From: Prinsepia uniflora
Taxonomy: Eukaryota; Streptophyta; Magnoliopsida; Rosales; Rosaceae
Direction: 5' to 3'
Assembly: GCA_032719365.1 (NCBI GenBank)
Contig: CM064865.1
Span: 39,792,065 to 39,856,064 of the forward strand
Length of the DNA: 64,000 bases
The notes under the pieces were generated by a model. That model did no database searches and had not been told where the DNA came from. It worked only from the letters and a program-made list of their open reading frames with translations. Shown here one piece after another: positions 19,221 to 29,536 of the stretch (positions are counted from its first letter, which is position 1; each line of letters opens with the position of its first letter). Position numbers and translations under genes: made by a program.

Positions 19221-21456
19221 TATAACGACCCGTCCCGGGAGTCGGGATTAGCGAAGTGATTAGTGACGGATTAGTGAGGTTAATCGGTGGTTAGTTGGCT
19301 ACTGTTGGACATTAGGCGTAGAAGGACGATTTTGCCCCTTGTTTGGGCAAATTGTTGACTTTAAGTTCGGACGATCAATTGGGCATTGACCGATGACTGT
19401 GACGTAGTTTGGGACGTCACGAATTCGTAGACAGGTGTGCAATCAGATGAGGACAAGTGTGCAGTGTGTGTTTGGATATTTTGAGTTAGGGACCATGGGA
19501 TTGTGACAGTTGACAGTGGACTAGAGGTTTCTACAAGTTTGCACGGTGTGATTTTAAACGGGGTGTGTGTTTGTGTAGTCGTGCACAAGAGAGAAACAGA
19601 GACTGAGATGAGGGTGAGAAATCGATCGATGTCCGAGGGTGTGTGTTCTGGTGAGTGAGGGGGGTGACAGTAGAGAGAGTTTAAGACTTGGTGAGTGAGT
19701 TTTGAGTGGAACTCGTGGGCAGAACGGTTGTGTGTGCGAGGTATGAGTTCGCGGGAAAACAGAGAAGTGTCGAGGGTGTGGTGCAAGCATCAGTGATCAA
19801 GTTGATCCAATTAGGATCGAGGGAAGGTTAGGACGGCTCTGTGAACCCTGCAGAACGCGGCAGCGAGCACGGTGGCGGACAACCAGTAGGTAATTTCTCT
19901 TCTTCCTTTGTTTGCTCTGTTTTTCTATTTTGTTTCAGACGTTAAGTCGTGGAGTCTGAGGTCGAGTCGAGGTAGTTGGTGAGTGCTAGTGGATTCAGTA
20001 GGTCCCTAGGAACCTGTTGGTGGTGAAGCCGTGATGGGAGGAAGACCTGGTGGCCGGGAGCAGAAACAGGGCTTTTGTCTGTGTTTAAATTCGAGTTTGG
20101 GCGATGAGATTTAGGCCGTAATGTTTAGTTGTTAGGATTGGACTTAGTTGCTAGGATGAGGACGAAGAGTTTGGTGGTAAAAGGAAGGAAATTGGTGGAG
20201 GAATGGCGAAGAACCACCCTCGCAGGTTCAGACCGGTTGAACGGCTGAGGAAGACGATGAACAGTGGTTACTGTGCAGGGGCTTGAGGCCCACAGGCAGC
20301 CACTTTGGGTGGCGCGTGGGGGCACGTGCGGCTGTTTCCTGGGAAGTGGCCAACTAGGTTTTTGGTCTAATCGTTGTAACGAATCTATTGGGATAGGTTT
20401 CGGGAAGATCAGACGTTGTTTCAGGTTAGTTCTGCGAGATCGAAGGTTTAGGGTTCCGTTTAAAGTACACTTAGAAGTTCGAGAAAGTTATGGGACTTGA
20501 GTAGGACTTTTGTGAAGTAGTTAGTAACCTCTTTATGGGCTTTGGACAGGTTCGGGGAAGCCAGGATAGCGGATTCGGGATATGAGTTATGGAAAGGAGA
20601 TGGATATGAGTTATGGGTTTTGATTCGGGATCTTTATGAGATTGCGGATTCGGATTGGAAAATGGAAAATGGTTTTCAAACGATTTTAGATTGGATTTAC
20701 TGGATCTGGTTATTGGGTTTAAAGACCCGGATTATTGATTGACGGGGGACGGGCCCGGATTGGGTTTAAAGACCCGGATTGAGTTTAAAGACTCGAGAGT
20801 TTAAAGACTCGGATGTATTGATATTTCCCCCGTAGGCCTGTTGAGTTTAAAGACTCGGGAGTTTAAAGACTCGGATTATATTGAGGCCTGGATTGAGTTT
20901 AAAGACTCGGGATTTTAAAGACTTGGATAGATCCAGGAGGTTCGGTGAATGGAAATATGATATGGTTTTCAACAAGGTTTTCCGATGTTTTGGGCAGTGG
21001 CCCGGAAGAAATGGTTTTCGATGGTTTTGGGCTGAGGCCCGGTAATTAAGAAAAAGGAGAATGTGTTTGGTTTTCGTACATGGTTTTATGACATACCTTT
21101 GATATGCATGCATTGATTTTTACGCGGAGGGTATAAATGTCATTATTTTATGAAATGTTTTTAAATATGCACTTTATTTTTGTCCCCTCATATTATTTTC
21201 GTGTTTTCGATACCCTCCAGGTTGTTGCGGCACGGGCTGTTGATCGAGAGAGAAAGAGACATCACACCCACGATCCACAGTAGTTCGGTAAACTCTGGGA
21301 AGTCCGGTTACCTTTGGATGGTTTGATCGAGAATCCCTTGTCCGACTTACGTGTCACATGAAGGTTGGACGTCAGTTTAGCCTACGTGTCATGGGTAAGT
21401 TAGACGGGATCAGGATTTAGCCCTTAATTCCGAGGGATTAGGGGTGGGTCCTGTCA
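19221..21456 (+). repeat. LTR3 of family-3 array, 2236 bp, internally deleted
   Basis: Starts TATAACGACCC and ends GGTCCTGTCA. It lacks about 460 bp relative to LTR1 around 20575, where the sequence jumps to the hairpin-array region. The deletion postdates the copying that made the three LTRs. Confidence 0.9.
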
Positions 21457-21461
21457 CACTG
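21457..21461. other. Target-site duplication CACTG, right copy
   Basis: Matches 10206-10210. Copia gag resumes at the following base. Confidence 0.93.
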
Positions 21462-22165
21462 AAACCGACCTACTTGAGAAACTTTTCTCCACATTTCCAG
21501 CCTCGTGTATTATCCTGCAGCAACAATACCAAGAGCGGAAGTTTACCGGGTTCGCGGAGTGAATCACTACTTTGTTGCTGGCTGAAAAGAACAATATTTT
21601 ATTAATGAAGAATGATCAATCCCGACCTGTGGGTACTAGTGCAGCACCTTTGCCTGAAGAAAACGCTGTTATAACTCGCGATACCAACCGTGAGTGGAGA
21701 AACAGGGGTCGTGGTAGAGGTGGAGGACGTAACCGTCCAACACATGGTGCACACCCCTATGACCGGGTCCGTGGTTACCATGCCCCACGTGGTCGTGGTA
21801 ATCGAGGTTTAGGCCCACGTGGTGGACAACCCTATGACCGAGCCCAAGATTACCATGCCCCACGTGGCCGTGGTGGGCTAGGTCCACGTGGTGGATATCA
21901 CGCTCTTCCTAGTTCGCGTGCTCAAAACGAGAGAAACCCTGGTCCGGCCCATCCGCACCAGAATCAAAACCCACCAGACCTATGCTATAAATGTGGAGGT
22001 CGTGATCAGTGGTCCGGCACCTGTCGTGCATCAGCCCAAATTATTGCCCAATACCATGCTAGATGTGATACTCGAGAGGCTAACTTTGCTGCAGGACCAG
22101 TCCCCGCTGATACCAACCTTTCCATTGCTGATTTCCAGACTGCAGCTGGACATGATGAGGATTGA
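21462..22165 (+). pseudogene. Copia element A gag, C-terminal part
   Basis: Continues gag after the Gypsy array: LLEKLFSTFPASCIILQQQY, a stop at 21560-21562, then an open stretch of 197 codons (21572-22165). That stretch has an Arg/Gly-rich region built from repeats of PYDRVRGYHAPRGRG type, followed by a zinc knuckle CYKCGGRDQWSGTC. The knuckle's His is replaced by Gln (codon 22007-22009), so metal binding would be lost. gag ends at TGA 22163-22165, before pol. Confidence 0.88.
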
Positions 22166-22376
22166 GTTATTTACATAAATATGGATATGATCGGCATTTG
22201 TGTCGTTTTTTATGCATATTGTTTTTTTTTCTTCCATTAATATTTCTGGATATTGTTTGGTGATTCATATTTATTTTGGACTTATTTTGTTATTTGCTCG
22301 AATACTATTCAATCTATTTATTCATTTTTTTAATAAATATGATTGTTGATTACTTTAGTTATATTGATGGTTAGAC
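22166..22376 (+). other. AT-rich gag-pol spacer of Copia element A
   Basis: About 210 bp, strongly T-rich, with no open frame linking gag to pol. It may be an expression-control spacer or decayed coding DNA; nothing in it decides. Confidence 0.5.
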
Positions 22377-25300
22377 ATGTCAAATGGTGAAGTTTGTTGT
22401 CTAGCAGACAGTGCTACTACGCACACTATCCTCCGCGATAGGATATTTTTCACAAACTTAATACCTAACCACACCCCTGTCACAATTATTTCTGGCAAAT
22501 TAAACTTGATTGAAGGCTCCGGAAGAGCCCAATTTATGTTGTCCAATGGTACCGTATTTACCATTGATGAATCCTTATACTCCCCACGTTCCAGCAGAAC
22601 GTTATTGAGTTTCAAGGATATTCGAGCTAATAATTATCATGTTGAAACCACAAAAGAAAAGAATGTGGAATATCTTTGCATAACATCCAACTTGTATGGC
22701 CGGAAGCGTACATTGGAGAAATTGAAATGCCTCAGGAGTGGACTCTACATGACCACTATTAGAACCATTGAGGAAAATCACATAGCTAGCTGGACACTAC
22801 CTAACCCCAGCAACTACTCATTATGGTATAACCGATTGGGACACCCCGGTCAAGATATGATGCGCCGTATCCTCAATACTTCACACGGGCATCCCCTTAC
22901 AAATAAGGACCTTGTGTTTAGTGACACACTATGCCAAGCTTTCTCAATGGGAAAATTGAACACTAGACCATCATATGCAAAGATCGATAAAGACTCTGTC
23001 CCGTTCTTGTACAGAATATAAGGGGATATTTGTGGACCCATCCAACCACCATGTGGACCATTTAAATATTTCATGGTTTTGGTTGATGCATCGAAGAGGT
23101 GGTCACATGTGACCCTATTGTCCACACGCAATGCTGCGTTTGCTAAACTCCTTGCCCAAATCATTAAATTAAGGGCTCACCATTCGGATTATCCCATAAA
23201 GTCCATCAGACTTGATAATGCTGGTGAGTTTACGTCGAAATCTTTCGATGATTATTGCATGTCCCCTTGTTCTTGATATTGAACATCCAGTTGCACATGT
23301 TCACACCCAGAATGGTCTCGCAGAGGCATTCATTAAACGATTACAAATGATTGCACGAACTTTGGTTATGCGTACCAACCTCCCAATTTCTGCGTGGGGC
23401 TATGGAATTTTGCATGCAGCTATGTTGGTCCGGTTGAGGCCCACTGCCACCCAACCCTATTCCGCGTTACAGCTGGTAACTGGGTACGAACCTGATGTTT
23501 CGCACTTACGCGTGTTTGGGTGTGCAGTCTACGTGCCATATGCGCCGCCACAACGTACAAAGATGGGACCTCAACGCCGAAGGGGCATCTATGTCGGCTA
23601 TGAATCCCCCTCCATTATTCGTTATTTAGAGCCCTTGACAGGCGATCTCTTTACCGTTCGTTTTGCGGATTGTCACTTCGATGAGACAGTCTTCCCGCCG
23701 TTAGGGGGAGATACGAATGCCAATGTTCCTGAAGAACGATGTGAAATGACGTGGAATGTCTCCACTTTGTCTCATCTTGATCACCGAACCACACAAAGTG
23801 AGAATGAAGTGCGGAGAACTCTAGATCTACAGAGTGTAGCTAATAATATGCCAGATGCTTTCTCTGATCTAGCTAAAGTGACGAGATCACATATACCTGC
23901 TGCAAACGTGCCTGCAAGGATAGACGTACCCGTAGGACGTGCCGTCCCAGATGGACGAAGTACGGCCATGGCAGCTAACTAGTCATATGTCCCTGCCCAT
24001 AAGCGAGGTAGACCAATAGGTTCGAAGGATTCTCATCCCGAAAGAGGACAAATTTGGCACAATTGAATCCCTTGGATATCACTATATCATCTGATCCATC
24101 TCATGAGATAATTCTAGATTATGGGTCTGTCTTAGAAGAGACGACGTTGGGGGACGCCTTAACGTCTGAACCCATTCACGAGAATAGAGAGATCTCGGTA
24201 AACTATGCATGCTTACATGAGATATGGAATCAGAATGATATTATCATCGATGATACATTTGTATTCGCAGTAGCTACTGAAATAATAACTAGTGATGATA
24301 TCGAACCTCGTTCCGTTGATGAATGCCAATGTAGAGAAGACTGGCCAAAATGGAAAGAAGCAATCCAGGTCGAACTTGATTCCTTGACAAAAAGAAAGGT
24401 GTTTGGACATGTAGCTCCCACACCTACCCATGTTAAACCTGTAGGTTTTAAATGGGTATTTGTAAGGAAGCGTAATGAGAAAAACGAGATTGTGAGATAC
24501 AAAGCTCGTTTAGTGGCGCAAGGATTTTCTCAACGCCCTGGGATTGATTACGAGGAGACGTACTCTCCCGTAACGGACATTATAACGTTCCAATACCTTA
24601 TCAGTTTGGTAGTTTCCGAAAAATTGAGTATGCAGCTTTTGGATGGGGACACAGCTTATCTCTATGGGGATCTAGATATATATATATATATATATATATG
24701 AAAGTCCCTGAAGGACTTAAGCTATCCGTTTCAAATAGTTCTAGACCACGGAACAAGCTCTCCATTCGTTTGTGGCATTCACTTTACGGATTGAAACAAT
24801 CCGAACGAATATGGTATAACCGTCTAAGTGAATATTTGATCAGATTGGGATATGTGAATAATGAATTATTCCCATGCGTGTTTATTAAGAAAACAAGTTC
24901 CGGGTTCGCTATAGTGGCAGTTTATGTCGATAACATGAATTTGATCGGTACTCCTAAAGAGATCTAAGAAACCGCTAAGCACCTGAAGTTAGAATTTGAA
25001 ATAAAGGATCTTGGGAGAACACACTTCTGTCTCGGCCTGGAGATCGAGCACCGTACAGATGGAATTTTGGTCCATCAATCGAATTACATCCAGAAGATGT
25101 TGAGGTGCTTTAATGAGGATAAAGCAAAACATTCAAGCCCGCCCATGATCGTCCAAAGTCTAGATCCTAAAAAGGACCTGTTTCGTCCAGCAGATGACAA
25201 CAAAGAGATATTGACACCAGAAGTGTCATATCTAAGTGCAATAGGCGCACTGTTGTACTTTGCTCAATGCACTAGACCAGACATTTCATTCACTGTGAAC

Positions 25301-25727
25301 TTGCTAGCTAGATTTAGCTCTGCGCTAACACGCCGCCACTGGAATGGCATAAAAGACATCTTTAGATACCTTAGAGGTACAACGGATATGGGCTTATTCT
25401 ATCCCTATGCATCGAGGAATACATCAAACCCCCTTGGTCCTCGAAATGATGCACGCCTCGTTGGGTATGCTGATGCAGGTTCCCTATCATACCCACACAA
25501 GGCACGTTACAGTTCGTGAATGCATATGGTTAAGAGCTATTACTGGGCATATTCGAAGTACATGTGGACTGAATTCCACCCATAATGAACCGACAGTTAT
25601 CTACGAAGATAATGCTGCCTGCATAGAGCATATGAAGACCGGTTTCATTAAGGGAGACAACACCAAGCATATTGCACTAAAGTTCTTCTTTAACCGACAA
25701 TAGCAAGAACATCGGAAGATTGAGATC
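22377..25727 (+). pseudogene. Copia element A pol (PR-INT-RT-RNase H), multiply broken
   Basis: Domains in Copia order: protease with DSATTH (about 22407), GAG-pre-integrase (WYNRLGHPG, where the usual metal-binding His is Tyr), integrase with acidic residues in GDICGP, RLDNAGEF and NGLAEAF, reverse transcriptase (GFKWVFVRKR to SLYGLKQSERIW), and RNase H (GYADAG, HIALKFFFN). Breaks: stop at 23019-23021; frameshift near 23265; (AT)12 expansion at 24676-24699 shifting frame inside RT; YVDN instead of the catalytic YVDD (Asn codon 24932-24934); stop at 24965-24967; deletion in RNase H near 25520; stop at 25701-25703. At 25727 it joins a Gypsy LTR fragment. Confidence 0.92.
24676..24699 (+). repeat. 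(AT)12 microsatellite within Copia RT
   Basis: Twelve AT units sit where related elements encode Asp-Ile-Tyr-Met-Lys, which itself contains a short AT run. The expansion puts the downstream RT in another frame. Confidence 0.9.
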
Positions 25728-28194
25728 AAGTACACAATATAATCCAAAATCCATCAAACCATAAAAACCGGGCCACTGCCCAACACATCCGAAAACATCA
25801 AGATCAACAACAAATCACAAGTCAATCAATTTTGCTGGATATCAATTACCGAGTCTTTAAACTCACATATATCAAGCCTTCCCGGGATATCAACGAGTCT
25901 TTAAACTCAGAACATAATCAATAGGCCTCGAGGGGTATCACAATAACCGAGTCTTTAAACTCCGAGGCTTTAAACTCAATTCGGGTCTTTAAACCCAATC
26001 CGGGCCCGCCCCCGTCATCGATTAACCGGGTCTTTAAACCCAAAACCAAATCCAGCAATCATACCGGGTCTTTAAACCCAAAACCATTTGTAAATCACAA
26101 CAATCCAGGATCCATCGTGATCCAAAAACCAATCCGAAATCACATTTTGTCATAATAGGACATATGTCCGAGTTTCACATTCAAATCCCCAATCATATCC
26201 GTCATCCATTCCTGAAACCAAATTCGAAATAATGATTCCGCAATCTGGCATCCAGAACCACCATTCCGAACCCAATCCAGAAATCCATTTCCACGTTTCC
26301 AAAAACCGAAAACTCGTTCGTCAAAACCACTGTTATGAACGGAGCATCAAGCCCGAAATCAATTTTTTTTTTCCAAATTCTGTTTTAAATCTTTGAAATC
26401 AAATCGTATTTCAAATCCCAAAGTCAAGGCATCAAAACCATGATCAAAACACAATATACTCGAAATCTCGTAAAACGGGCAAATCCGTAATAATCTCGAA
26501 ATACGTGTCAAAACCGCAGGTCATACTCATAATCATAATCAAAACATTCTTAAAACATGATACGCGCAAATCATATAAAATCGTTCATCAAACCATCACC
26601 AAGGTATAAGACAAACCATAGTCTCAAAATACGTGCAATTTCGTATTGCATATCAAAATACGTATAAATACGGAAATCGAAATCACCATAAGTCATAATC
26701 ATAATCATAGAAATCATAGAAACATTTATGCATGCATTAAATTTTAGAAAGCAAAGTCCACTCACACACCGTCCATAACGCTCGTTTTCGTGCTGCACGC
26801 GTTTCCGTCATTTCCTATATTTTTCAGGAATCTTGAATCCTGTTCGAAATCATTCCTCAGTGTCACTAAGGACTCAAATAACATCATACTAATTTCCCAT
26901 AATTTTTCAGGAATTAAATATTAATTAAAAACGTAGTATAAACTTTCGGAACCTCGAAACAATATCGAAATGGTGTCCGATTAACTCGAAACCAACGCTA
27001 AAATGTTCGTTTCATTGTATAGGGTAGAAGTCGTGTTGAACTCACCTCGAGAATCGGGCCAATGCGCCCTCACGCGTTGTCGTGACTGGCTGCGCGTGAA
27101 ACTCACGCGCCTACTACAGTGATGCTACAGTGTCACCTTCCTCACCCGACTCTCTACTAAACGGGGGTCCCAAACCCGCGACTGACCCGTAGGTTAATAA
27201 GACCTAAACGAACACTAAACCATAGCCAATTTCAGGAAATCATACCCGTAGGTGATCGTCCTAAAGCTTGAAATCTTTCCAGAACTGGAACTTGGGTTCT
27301 TGGCCAAACCTTGATCGGTTCCCTTCGATTTTGGCTTGGTTGAGGTCGTAATGAACCCAGAAGACTACTTCTAACCTCTGTTTTGTTCCTCTCACCTCAC
27401 AAATTAAATTTCGATTTTCTCTCCAATTTTCCCAAAATTTCCACGACTCAGTTTTCTCTTCAATTCTCAGTTTCTTCCTCTCCAAATGACCCTCTCGACT
27501 CACTCTCACTCCCTATAATCAATTCAACCTTCACGGAAACCTAAAGAATCTCTCAGTCTTCTGTGTAAATGGTTCCCCGCAACTGACCCGAAATCAATTT
27601 AAAATCCCTCCTGTGCTCTGTGTTCTGTTACAAACCACACCATTGTGTTTCCACTACCTCAAACTGCCCAAATGCCACTAACAATTAAACAATTCCCTGG
27701 ACAGACCACCCAAAGCACGGTGGTTCAGTCCCTGTTCCACTATTTCAAACAGTGCCCATGTGAAAATTACTATTTTGCCCTTCTTCACAAAATTACCAAA
27801 ATGCCCATCCTCTTCTAGAACCGTCACTCACTCGTCTGATGTCCGTTTTAAGAGTTCCGCCTGTCTACGGACTCAGGGCATTGAGACCTACCCAACGGTC
27901 CTCGAATTGCGTGAAAAATAGGGGTCAATCAAAAAGTCAACATTTTCCCCCTTTTCGTCCTAATTACGAAAATGCCCTTGAATGTCCGAAAGTCATAACT
28001 TCTTCCCTGATCGTCGGAATTGGACGTGCCATCTGTCTATGGACTCGTGATGTCCCGAACTACGTCACGGTCATCTGTCAAAGTCCGTTTGACATCTCGA
28101 GCAAAAGTCAACCGTTCGCCTAATTCTAGGGGCAAAATCGTCTTTTTCTTCAAATTTTCCAAATTTTCCTTTTCTGAAAGTCCGGGTCGTTACA
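25728..28194 (-). repeat. Family-2 Gypsy LTR, 5'-truncated on plus strand
   Basis: Starts abruptly at TACACAATATAATCC, equivalent to 33197 in the LTR of element C, and ends CGGGTCGTTACA. The hairpin array is at 25850-26085. It contains the empty target GTAAT (27348-27352) that is occupied in the copy at 43816-44314. Its right flank is Copia RNase H starting TATTG, exactly as at 45156/45157. Confidence 0.87.
27838..28084 (-). promoter_or_regulatory. Duplicated ACGT-rich module of family-2 LTR
   Basis: Two diverged direct copies (about 27838-27905 and 28009-28084) share the pattern CGCCTGTCTACGGACTC / CATCTGTCTATGGACTC. The second adds ACTACGTCACGGTCAT, an ACGT/TGACG-type bZIP-like site. The module is conserved across several LTR families here and lies near the start of the LTR in sense, where U3 control elements are expected. 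Confidence 0.5.
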
Positions 28195-28620
28195 TATTGC
28201 ACTGAAGTTCTTCTTTAACCAACAACAACAAGAACATCGAAAGATTGAGATCAAGCCAATACGATCTCAAGATAATCATGCAGACTTGTTCACCAAGTCA
28301 TTACCAAAGGCCACATTCCAGCAGCACCTGCGAGGTATTGGTTTATGTAGACTGGCTGATCTACCTAATCTGTAGTTTTCAGGGGGAGTAACCTGAAGTA
28401 TACCAAGTATCCCGAAGCATACTGAGTATCCCGAAGTATATTCACATGATCATCGTGTACTCTTTTGTCCTACGACCAGGGTTATTTTGTCCCATTGGGT
28501 TTTGTTACCTGGCTAGGTTTTAATGAGGCACATTTTGGTACGATCACCCCGCTAATGATGCATCCTAAAGATGCTATGATTTGACTCATATGCATTTGCA
28601 CGTCTTTTCCCTTCAACCAC
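28195..28620 (+). pseudogene. Copia RNase H C-terminus and 3' UTR, duplicate fragment
   Basis: IALKFFFNQQQQEHRK through DNHADLFTKSLPKATF to LADLPNL and TAG at 28373-28375, followed by the 3' UTR with GGTTATTTTGTCCCATTGGG. It overlaps the end of element A (25670-25727), so it is a different copy. It matches 45157-45600 closely, with about 20 bp missing after the stop. Confidence 0.88.
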
Positions 28621-28698
28621 AGGTTACGACGAAGGACACGCGTCATTCGGTGATTGGGCAACGAGTAATCGACAGTTGAAACATTTTACGCTTCAACA
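28621..28698 (+). repeat. 3' fragment of the 489-bp solo LTR family
   Basis: Matches 44232-44309 (GGACACGCGTCATTCG... GCTTCAACA). It is fused on the left to Copia 3' UTR at about 28620, with only a few bases of shared sequence at the joint. It ends at GTAAT, as the complete copy does. Confidence 0.8.
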
Positions 28699-29536
28699 GT
28701 AATGAACCCAGAAGACTACTTCTAACCACTGTTTTGTTCCTCTCGCCTCACAAATTAAATTTCGATTTTCCCAGTAATTTTCCCAAAATTTTCCCAACTC
28801 AGTTTTCTCTCCAATTCTTAGTCTCTTCCTCTCCAAATGACCCGCTCGACTCACTCTCACTCCCTATAATCAATTCAACCTTTACGGAAACCTAAAGCAT
28901 CTCTCAGTCTTCTGTGTAAATGGTTCCCCGATACTAACCTGAAACCAATTTAAAATCCCTCCTGTGCTCTGTGTTCTATTACAAGCCACACCATTGCGTT
29001 TCCACTACCTCAAACTGCCCAAAAGCCACTAACAATTAAACAATTCCCTAGACAGACCACCCAAAGCACGGTGGTTCAGTCCCTGTTCCACTGTTTCAAA
29101 CAGTGCCCATGTGAAAATTACTATTTTGCCCTTCTTCACAAAATTACCAAAATGCCCATCCTCTTCTAGAACCATCACTCACCCGTCTGATGTCCGTTTT
29201 CAGCGTGCCGCCTGTCTACGGACTCAGGGCATTGAGACCTACCCAACGGTCCTCGAATTGCGTGAAAAATAGGGGTCAATCAAAAAGTCAGCTTTTTACC
29301 CCTTTTCATCCTAATTACGAAAATGCCCTTGAACTTCCGAACGTCATAACTTCTTCCCCGATCGTCGGAATTGGACGTGCCACCTGTCTATGGACTCGTG
29401 ACGTCTCGAACTACGTCACGGTCACCTATCAATGTTCGTTTGACCACTTGAGAAAAAGTCAACCGTTTACCCAATTCCAAGGGAAAAATCATCTTTTTAT
29501 TCAAATTTTCCTTTTCCGAACGTCTGAGTCGTTACA
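28699..29536 (-). repeat. 3' LTR remnant of Gypsy element C
   Basis: Collinear with 44310-45156, ending GAGTCGTTACA. The next bases (29537 on) are the complement of a polypurine tract, so this is the 3' LTR of the minus-strand element C; the rest of the LTR was lost in the rearrangement at 28620. Confidence 0.85.

Larger units (their letters stand above)
10211..21456 (+). mobile_element. Three-LTR tandem Gypsy array (family 3), non-autonomous, with Cassandra insert
   Basis: Order: LTR1 (10211-12906), internal I (12907-14719), LTR2 (14720-17407), internal II (17408-19220), LTR3 (19221-21456). A single 5-bp target duplication (CACTG) brackets the whole array, inside Copia gag. Each internal region is 1813 bp and has no gag or pol, but keeps a primer-binding site, a Tekay-like 3' end (TTCGGGGACGAAATTC) and a polypurine tract (AAGGAGGGTAGAT). 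The two internal copies are near-identical and both carry a Cassandra internal region plus LTR. The likely origin is unequal recombination between LTRs of adjacent or sister copies, which adds an LTR-internal unit without changing the outer duplication. Confidence 0.93.
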
